From NCBI RefSeq assembly GCF_030812415.1, contig NZ_JAUSST010000001.1, positions 1,085,970 through 1,149,969 of the forward strand: DNA of 64,000 bases, written 5' to 3'. Source of the stretch: Paenibacillus harenae. Lineage in GTDB: Bacteria; Bacillota; Bacilli; Paenibacillales; Paenibacillaceae. A program made the position numbers and the translations under genes. Under the pieces are notes generated by a model, which was not told the origin of the DNA, did no database searches, and saw only the letters and a list, made by a program, of their open reading frames with translations. Below are positions 58,232-64,000 of the stretch, one piece after another (positions within the stretch are counted from its first letter, which is position 1; each line of letters starts with the position of its first letter).

Positions 58232-58375
58232 TCTAAACTTCTTATGAGAAAAACTCCTATCGGAGTATTTCAAGGATGATCGACCGCGTTTAAGCGGAAG
58301 TTTTTATCGCCAATCGGAATGATTTTCTTTACGCTTTATCGCTTTAAAGAACTTAAACATTCCGATGTGGTAAAA
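58232..58375. repeat. Dispersed structured repeat, copy 2
   Basis: Counterpart of 23791-23950. The stem ACTCC-tatc-GGAGT (58253-58266) carries compensating changes relative to copy 1; CCGC/GCGG follows; ATCGGAATG (58313-58321) and CATTCCGAT (58359-58367) form a wider inverted pair. The 3' end of the anchored GH5 gene runs into it, so residues KFFKAIKRKENHSDWR are encoded by repeat sequence. Confidence 0.7.
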
Positions 58376-60226
58376 TAAGCCGCCTGCAATAAAAAGCAAT
58401 GCAATGCCCGCTGCCCAGTAGTAAATCAGCCTATTCGTCTTGTCCTGAAGCGCTGGTTCACCATCCGAAACTGACGTCCCCTTTGTCTGAGCTGGATCGT
58501 CAGCCCCCTCCGTTTGCTCCTGGGCATCCGCCTTATTCGATGGAGACGTGCCGATCACCTTGCTTCCGCTCACCGACAACCTGTAGTCGAGCACGGCTCC
58601 ACTTCGGAAATGCAGCTTCAGAAGCACCTCTCCGTCATTCACTTCGTTAAAGAATTCATTGGTCAGCTTCAAAATATTCAAATTATAATCAGGCTCGAAC
58701 GAATGGGCGTATTCCTGAAACGGCGTCCAACTGGCGGGCCCTGCATTGCCTCCTGCCTCGTAGACGGCCTCCATCGTTGCCAATTTGTCACCGTTATAAT
58801 TAACGGGAATGACGAACATGGATCTCGTTCCTTCGATGCTTCGGACAACGGGATGATCGTAGCGGATGACGTGAAGCTTCCAGTCGGCGCCGGCCGAGAA
58901 GGTGCATGTTAGCGTTACGCTCTCGCCGGTCGTATTCGGGACATGTCCGCGGAGAAAGTCCGCCTTAAGCGTCAGTTGGTCTCCACTGATCGCATAGTCG
59001 GCGCCTGCTTCAAGCTGCCGGTCTTCAACTCGAATTCCGGTCAAGGTGTTGCCGTTTAAATTCAGGTTTACCAGCACATCTTTCGACTCTTCGCCAGGAA
59101 GAAGATAAATCGAGTCGGAAGCCGCATGCGATGATCGGCCGTTCAAGCTTGCCATCATAACTTCATAGAATGCGGGATTGCTCCATGAATACGAGCGACG
59201 GTCAAAGTGCTGGCCGTTGTCCCAAAGCATATGGGTCATTCGCTTCTCGCGCGCATAATAGGTGAAGTACTCGAGATATTTCAGGATCTCGCCATGCTGA
59301 ACCGCCTCTACATCCTTGTCGAAGCCCAGAAGACCGAACTCGCCAATAATGACGGGAACTCCCCGCGCGACAAAGATGTCGTAAGCGCCGTCAAACGCTC
59401 GGACGATGTCCTTTCTCGAGGCATCATCAAATGTGGTAACTCCAAGATTTACGCTGAACGGATAATAGCCATAATAATGAATCGTTGCGATCAGATTCGG
59501 ATCATCCAGTCTTTCAATTGTCTTGTAAAGCTCCCGCATGCGAGCTTCTGACGGGCTTGCCGTTACTGTCGGGAGTACGAGCGGGCGTGTTGCATTAAAC
59601 CCGCCGCTGCTTCGCACGATTTGGTGAAAGGCAACGTTTAACTCGTCCAGCATCTCGAAATAGACCGGCTCATCCTTGTTCCAATCTTCCGAGAAGCGCG
59701 GTTCATTAATGCTCTCAAACATAAGCTTGCTCGGATAATCTTTAAAAAGGTGCGCGATCTGGCGCCACACGGCCTTGTACTTCTCCATCGCCGCCTCGCG
59801 ATCGTTCTCCATGTTCAGCATCCAGTGCGAATCATGATGAAGGTTAATCATGACATAAAGTCCCGCATCCAGCGACCAATCGACGACCTCCCGAATTCGG
59901 TCAGTAAATAATTCTTGAATGATATATTCTGGGCCGCTCCCTAACCGGTGATTCCATGTAATTGGAATTCGTATGCTGCGGTAGCCTTGTTTCACGAGCT
60001 CTTGAATGAACTCTTCCGTCACATAGGGGTTGCCCCACGACGTTTCTCCTCCGCTCGCATCGAACGTATTGCCCAGATTCCAGCCAGGCTGCATGTCCTC
60101 AACATACTGCTGCAGGTTTCCCTCAATCGGTTCTGCATGGATGCGGACATGTGTGTAAAAAAATCCCATTATCAAGACCATGATCATAAGTATGCCGACG
60201 TACTTTCTCTGTGTAATACCGCTCAC
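58304..60226 (-). CDS. Membrane-anchored GH5-CBM_X2-CBM46 endoglucanase
   Basis: A 640-residue enzyme. Signal sequence or N-terminal helix about 9-31; GH5 about 36-375 with NLHHDSHW, acid/base Glu175 (ESINEP) and nucleophile Glu296 (IIGEFG); CBM_X2 about 385-470; CBM46 about 478-565 (IPVNYNGDKLATMEAVYEAGG, HFRSGAVLDYRL); a Ser/Thr/Asp/Gln linker; then a membrane helix (about 603-625, LIYYWAAGIALLFIAGG) and a basic tail. The two other paralogues lack this anchor. The tail comes from the dispersed repeat. It follows the CE2-like esterase by 49 bases in one operon. Confidence 0.93.
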   Translation of the reverse strand: MSGITQRKYVGILMIMVLIMGFFYTHVRIHAEPIEGNLQQYVEDMQPGWNLGNTFDASGGETSWGNPYVTEEFIQELVKQGYRSIRIPITWNHRLGSGPEYIIQELFTDRIREVVDWSLDAGLYVMINLHHDSHWMLNMENDREAAMEKYKAVWRQIAHLFKDYPSKLMFESINEPRFSEDWNKDEPVYFEMLDELNVAFHQIVRSSGGFNATRPLVLPTVTASPSEARMRELYKTIERLDDPNLIATIHYYGYYPFSVNLGVTTFDDASRKDIVRAFDGAYDIFVARGVPVIIGEFGLLGFDKDVEAVQHGEILKYLEYFTYYAREKRMTHMLWDNGQHFDRRSYSWSNPAFYEVMMASLNGRSSHAASDSIYLLPGEESKDVLVNLNLNGNTLTGIRVEDRQLEAGADYAISGDQLTLKADFLRGHVPNTTGESVTLTCTFSAGADWKLHVIRYDHPVVRSIEGTRSMFVIPVNYNGDKLATMEAVYEAGGNAGPASWTPFQEYAHSFEPDYNLNILKLTNEFFNEVNDGEVLLKLHFRSGAVLDYRLSVSGSKVIGTSPSNKADAQEQTEGADDPAQTKGTSVSDGEPALQDKTNRLIYYWAAGIALLFIAGGLFYHIGMFKFFKAIKRKENHSDWR

Positions 60227-60275
60227 TAAATGTAACCTCCCTCATCTAATGGCCAATTGCATGAAACCGCCGCAT

Positions 60276-61460
60276 CTACCATTCCATCACCTCTTTTATT
60301 TTAGCAATCAGCTTGTGTGCAGCTTTGGAATGGGTGGCCTCCGTCGGATGCCAATCTGCAGCGAAGCCGTCCGTCGCCGATTGAACGTCAAACTTCATAA
60401 CCGAAATATTGTCATCCCCTGTTTCATTTGTATAAGCTGCGGCTGCTTGCTCCACCATCGGGTAAAGACTATCTCCCATCATGCCGAAGGCGCACAGCAA
60501 ATGAGCATCCGCGTTATGTGATCGAACCTGCTTCAGAAACTCGACATAGGCATCCCTGTACTCCATTTGCTTCTCCGCATCATCCTTTGTAAACGAATAG
60601 TCGTTCGTCCCAAGATTAATGACAATGAGATCAGGTTTGAATTTATCGAAGTCCCACGGTAAGGCGATGACATCTATAGTCCCGTCTATTTTGCCGTCAG
60701 ACCTTCCAATTTTGTCATAATAATTCGGAACAAGCTGTGAGACGACCTTCTGATCCGTACCGGTATAGCCGGAGATGATGCCGTAACCGCTATAGGCTAC
60801 CATGCTGTAGTCGGCCTGGAGCGCAGCTGCCGTTTTGAATGCATAAGTTTTGGTCGCGTCTTCTGTCGCGGTGGAAAATCCGTGCTCCTTCACCTCATCG
60901 TCAACCCCGTAGCCGGCCGTGATCGAATCGCCGATGAACTCGATTTTCCGAGCCGAACTCGACGTCGGTTGAATCCCATCTACAGCATTAACGCGAATCT
61001 CGTGGATTCCAGCCGTAGACATGGCCGCCTCCGACAGCTTGACGATCCGAATAACTACATCCTGATCGGAAACGCTTTCAAATACGGTGTACGTCTTCAG
61101 AGGCTCATTTAACAAATCGTCTACGACTCGTTCTCCATTGACATAAATGCCTATCCTTGCATGATTGGTCTGGCCAAGCGCAATCTGGTCGCCTTTCAGC
61201 GTAACTTCCGCTCTCTTGCCGCTAAACCTGAACACCGCCCCGCTGCCGGACAACGCCATCCAAAGCGTGTCGTTTATGAAATACGTCCTGCCGATCGGCC
61301 TTACGAAGTTCTCCTCCGCTCTAAATAATTGATCTGTTTCTTTTGCTGCCATTGCGACTTCCCCCTCTTGCAATTTATTGCCCGGCTCGGCCGGCTCCCC
61401 GCATGCTGTCAGTCCGGCGCATAGGATGGCCAACAGCATCACTGTGCCTATTCGTTTCAT
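60276..61460 (-). CDS. CE2-like acetyl esterase lipoprotein (SGNH with N-terminal jelly-roll)
   Basis: A 394-residue lipoprotein (lipobox CAGLTACG). After a short linker there is a beta-sandwich domain (about 50-160: VRPIGRTYFINDTLWMALSGSGAVFRFSG, HARIGIYVNGERV) and an SGNH domain with IEFIGDSITAGYG, VINLGTNDYSF and DWHPTEATHSKAA, giving Ser, Asn and His/Asp. This two-domain layout is that of CE2 acetyl esterases on plant polysaccharides. ATG 61460 has AAGGGG before it; an in-frame upstream start at 61496 has none. First gene of the operon with the anchored GH5; a shared promoter block lies at 61534-61597. Confidence 0.9.
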   Translation of the reverse strand: MKRIGTVMLLAILCAGLTACGEPAEPGNKLQEGEVAMAAKETDQLFRAEENFVRPIGRTYFINDTLWMALSGSGAVFRFSGKRAEVTLKGDQIALGQTNHARIGIYVNGERVVDDLLNEPLKTYTVFESVSDQDVVIRIVKLSEAAMSTAGIHEIRVNAVDGIQPTSSSARKIEFIGDSITAGYGVDDEVKEHGFSTATEDATKTYAFKTAAALQADYSMVAYSGYGIISGYTGTDQKVVSQLVPNYYDKIGRSDGKIDGTIDVIALPWDFDKFKPDLIVINLGTNDYSFTKDDAEKQMEYRDAYVEFLKQVRSHNADAHLLCAFGMMGDSLYPMVEQAAAAYTNETGDDNISVMKFDVQSATDGFAADWHPTEATHSKAAHKLIAKIKEVMEW

Positions 61461-61533
61461 CGCATCCCCTTCTTCAAATACGGCTGGCTTCCTCAAATTT
61501 TCTTAAGGTTCAAGCGATAATATCTTAATTTCG

Positions 61534-61597
61534 ATTATATAGTCCCCATAAGCATCACACCTTGATTATTGAGTCAGTAACTAGCATGATATAGTCA
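61534..61597 (-). promoter_or_regulatory. Promoter and putative activator site of the esterase-GH5 operon
   Basis: A 39-nt block (61597-61559 on the minus strand) matches 32 of 39 bases with 56047-56009. In both, CTATANAAT follows after exactly 16 bases (here CTATATAAT, 61542-61534). No clear -35 is present, so an activator is likely. The distance to the start codon is about 75 bases. Confidence 0.55.
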
Positions 61598-61602
61598 TTC
61601 TC

Positions 61603-61650
61603 CAGAATGATCGATCTCCTTCTTTTGCTGTCATAGCGGCTTCACCTCAT
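61603..61650 (-). pseudogene. Short relic of a second esterase gene
   Basis: The minus strand reads AAMTAKEGDRSFWRM in one frame, close to VAMAAKETDQLFRAEE of the intact CE2-like gene (near residue 37). Only about 15 codons remain. It suggests a partial duplication or replacement of the esterase gene 5' region. Confidence 0.5.
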
Positions 61651-61674
61651 CATTTTTATGGGTGTTCCATCTAA

Positions 61675-61709
61675 TTAAAATACCTCCGAACCATTCCGGT
61701 CGGAGGTAT
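61675..61709 (-). terminator. Terminator of the GH74-GH5 fusion gene
   Basis: ATACCTCCGA (61680-61689) pairs with TCGGAGGTAT (61700-61709), followed on the minus strand by TTTTAATTAG. It begins 17 bases after the stop codon. Confidence 0.85.
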
Positions 61710-61726
61710 CCAGTTCCTGAACAAGC

Positions 61727-64000
61727 TTATTTATTTCCAGACTGATCATGGGGAACCGTAACGGTGTCAGATGCTTCCGTAACATTCCCTGCTTGATCTA
61801 TCGCTCTATAAGTGATCGTATAAACTAGAGGCTCTTTACCCTTTGCTTTTTTGGCCAGCAGCTTGAATTCCGTATCGAATGTGCCGAAATCGGCTTCTTG
61901 TACCATGGATTCGTAGCGGTCGACGGCTATGCTCGGCGTGATAGACAGCAATTCCACCTGAGACAGCTCAACATCCGTTTCAATAGTTACCTTTACTTTA
62001 ACCAGCTTGTTGTTGGCCGGCCACAAGGTTTCCTTATCCAGGACAACATTCAGGGTTGGAGGAGCCGTATGAATACTCAAGCTTCTGTATGCCCACTCCG
62101 ACCAGGCGCCTTGGTTATCTTGCACACGAACCCTGATCGACCAGTTGCCGTCTGCCAATTCGTCCAAAGTGTAAGAATTCGTTGCGCCATCCTGTTCGCC
62201 GCTATCAACTGCGACCGTCTCCCAAACATCATCGGACGCTTGTACCTGATAAGCGGCTTGAACATCCGAAGCATCTTCGTCATGGAACATCCAGTCAATC
62301 TGCGGACTATTCTGATTGATCGCTTGGCCATCCTCATACGAGACGATCGATACGGTTGGATCCGAATTGCCGGGACCTGGGCTTTGCTTGACAGCCATAA
62401 GCTGCTCAAGCAGCACCTTATCAATCATTTCGTTTGTATTTCGGTTGTAAAATACATTTGTAATATCCCATAAAACCGGGGTAATTCCTCGGGAATAGGC
62501 GGCACTCGCCACCGACGTAAGATAGAACCGTATCATTTCCGGTGTCTTATTTCTTGTAGCTACACCAAACTCCCCCATGATAACGGGGATGCCTTTGTCG
62601 ATGAAACGTGTTTTCACCATATCCATGAGCCTGTTTAGATCAGCGAAGTCTTCATCCGTTCCCCACTCCGAACGCGCTTCTCCCCAACTCACATCCTCAT
62701 CGATAATGGCGAATGTTGGAGGATTGTAATAATGGACCGATACTGCACAGCGATTTTGAGGATCGTTTGGCATCTTATAGAGTTCATCAACGGTTTTCTC
62801 AAAATCGGTTCCATAACCGCCAATCAACAGATGTCGTCGTTCATTGTTGCCACCGGAACCACGCACAATATCTACAAATGTCTGATTGATCTCATTCAGC
62901 AACGCATAGGCTTCTTCTTTGCCGCCGGGTTTAGTTTCTTGACCGCTGTAATAGTTCCATAAATCAAACCATATGCCTTCTTCATTGAAAGACTCGAACA
63001 TCAGATGATCGTCATAGTCTCTGAAAGCGTCTGTCAGCTGCGTCCATATGCGTGTATATTTGTACATAGATTCTTCTTTTTCTGACGGAAACTTCTCAAA
63101 CCAGCCGCCGTCCCAGTGAATATTCAGAATAACATACATACCGCTATCCAGTGCCCAATCCACAACTTCTTTTACCCGGGTCAGATAGTCAGCATTGATC
63201 GCGTAATCCTCGCCCATCATATTGGACCACGATACGGGAATTCGAAGGACGCCAAAACCTTCGTTGGCATAACCTTTAATCATTTCCTCCGTAATAATGG
63301 GACTGCCCCAGGCCGTTTCATAATTTGTAACACTGGTATTATTAATCCAGTCGCCTGTGGACTCAAACGTGTTGCCCAAATTAATGCCGATTCCCATTTC
63401 TTTGACAAGCTCCATTGTTGTGATCTCTCGCATTGGCATTGTCGGCGTGACGGTGACAACCGCCGTGGCGGCATATTGCCCGTCCGCGCTTACCGCGGTG
63501 ATCGCTGCCGTCCCCGGCTTCAGTCCGGTTACCTGGTCTCCCGAGACGGTCGCAACGGAATCAACGCTCGTCGACCAGACGACCGGACGGCTGGATGCGC
63601 CGCCGTCGAATACCGGAGCGAGAGCAGCCGATTTCCCGGCCTCAACCGTCAAATCGTTTACATGGAATCCTTGCACCGTCGCACCTTGTTTAATATCGCC
63701 GCGCACGATGCCCATACCGTTCGTTCCGATATAGACCCGGCCGTACACTTGTCCATCGCCCGTAATCGTCCCTCTTGCATTCGCGAATTGATGCTGATCG
63801 TCATTAATGCGGATCCAGCTCGCTCCTTCGTCCTCCGAACGGTAGAACCCGTACTTGCCGCCATTCACTCTCAAACCGGCATAGATCGTTTTATACGTTT
63901 TGCCTGGCGCTTCTTTGCCGAAACCGACGGATACCGCCGCATCAACGCCCGCTAGCTTCTGGAAGCTCGCTCCCGAATCCGTCGAACGGAATAATCCCTC
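61727..64000 (-). CDS. GH74-Big2-GH5 xyloglucanase fusion (partial, runs off the right edge)
   Basis: At least 757 residues, open to position 64000. The first about 100 residues are the end of a GH74 propeller (GLFRSTDSGASFQKLAG, YGFYRSEDEGASWIRIND, VYIGTNGMGIVRGD). A bacterial Ig-like (Big2) domain follows (about 110-190), then a GH5 domain (about 200-530: MGIGINLGNTFEST, NIHWDGGWFEKF, FESFNEEG acid/base, VIMGEFGVA nucleophile) and two C-terminal Ig/FN3-like modules (about 545-750). The GH5 part differs from the other three: it has NEEG for NEP and no CBM46. GH74 fits xyloglucan backbone cleavage. The N terminus and signal peptide lie outside the window. Confidence 0.9.
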   Translation of the reverse strand, partial: EGLFRSTDSGASFQKLAGVDAAVSVGFGKEAPGKTYKTIYAGLRVNGGKYGFYRSEDEGASWIRINDDQHQFANARGTITGDGQVYGRVYIGTNGMGIVRGDIKQGATVQGFHVNDLTVEAGKSAALAPVFDGGASSRPVVWSTSVDSVATVSGDQVTGLKPGTAAITAVSADGQYAATAVVTVTPTMPMREITTMELVKEMGIGINLGNTFESTGDWINNTSVTNYETAWGSPIITEEMIKGYANEGFGVLRIPVSWSNMMGEDYAINADYLTRVKEVVDWALDSGMYVILNIHWDGGWFEKFPSEKEESMYKYTRIWTQLTDAFRDYDDHLMFESFNEEGIWFDLWNYYSGQETKPGGKEEAYALLNEINQTFVDIVRGSGGNNERRHLLIGGYGTDFEKTVDELYKMPNDPQNRCAVSVHYYNPPTFAIIDEDVSWGEARSEWGTDEDFADLNRLMDMVKTRFIDKGIPVIMGEFGVATRNKTPEMIRFYLTSVASAAYSRGITPVLWDITNVFYNRNTNEMIDKVLLEQLMAVKQSPGPGNSDPTVSIVSYEDGQAINQNSPQIDWMFHDEDASDVQAAYQVQASDDVWETVAVDSGEQDGATNSYTLDELADGNWSIRVRVQDNQGAWSEWAYRSLSIHTAPPTLNVVLDKETLWPANNKLVKVKVTIETDVELSQVELLSITPSIAVDRYESMVQEADFGTFDTEFKLLAKKAKGKEPLVYTITYRAIDQAGNVTEASDTVTVPHDQSGNK

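Overview
The window looks like a chromosomal segment from a spore-forming Bacillota, most likely Paenibacillaceae (Paenibacillus or Cohnella type). The reasons are strong AGGAGG-type ribosome sites, frequent GTG/TTG starts, a YhbH-type sporulation gene, sugar ABC importers without their own ATPase, and a transporter operon carrying DUF5696, YIP1 and NHL-repeat genes. This placement is inference; there is no rRNA or marker gene here.

Layout. Positions 1-7.7 kb are housekeeping: the end of an unknown gene, a membrane GGDEF/EAL cyclic-di-GMP protein, a DUF423 membrane protein, a DUF4190-like membrane protein and the sbcD-sbcC nuclease operon. At 7.76-10.23 kb an already N-terminally truncated MFS transporter gene is split by a 1.39-kb IS200/IS605-type element that carries only tnpB. 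Its ends can be placed exactly, because removing it restores the reading frame and leaves the expected TTGAT target.

Positions 10.3-26.5 kb hold a nearly complete reductive pyrimidine (or hydantoin) catabolic cluster. It has an ABC importer, PreT/PreA dihydropyrimidine dehydrogenase, dihydropyrimidinase, two unrelated candidate ureidopropionases, a beta-alanine:pyruvate-type aminotransferase, a malonate-semialdehyde dehydrogenase, alanine dehydrogenase to recycle alanine to pyruvate, and a PucR-type regulator. yhbH follows at 26.7 kb.

Positions 28.5-64 kb are a plant-polysaccharide locus. It holds three GH5 enzymes with CBM_X2-CBM46 tails, a GH74-Big2-GH5 fusion running off the right edge, a GH29 alpha-L-fucosidase, two GH2 enzymes, a GH42 beta-galactosidase, a CE2-like esterase, three AraC regulators, and remnants of a GH95-like fucosidase, a CBM46 module and two esterases. 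This enzyme set fits fucogalacto-xyloglucan. In the middle lies a tightly coupled 12.4-kb operon (55.9 to 43.5 kb) with two permease pairs, a conventional lipoprotein binding protein, a 990-residue membrane-anchored binding protein with two sugar-binding-like modules, an NHL/TPR protein, a YIP1 protein and a DUF5696 protein. This is the best candidate for an undescribed system.

Regulation. Two promoter regions (55984-56047 and 61534-61597) share a 39-nt block at the same distance from a -10 box, which would link the transporter operon to the esterase-GH5 operon. The GH5 gene at 28.5 kb and the AraC gene at 57.3 kb share another upstream block containing a cre site. A roughly 150-bp structured repeat occurs at 23.8 kb and 58.2 kb; the second copy supplies the C-terminal tail of a membrane-anchored GH5.
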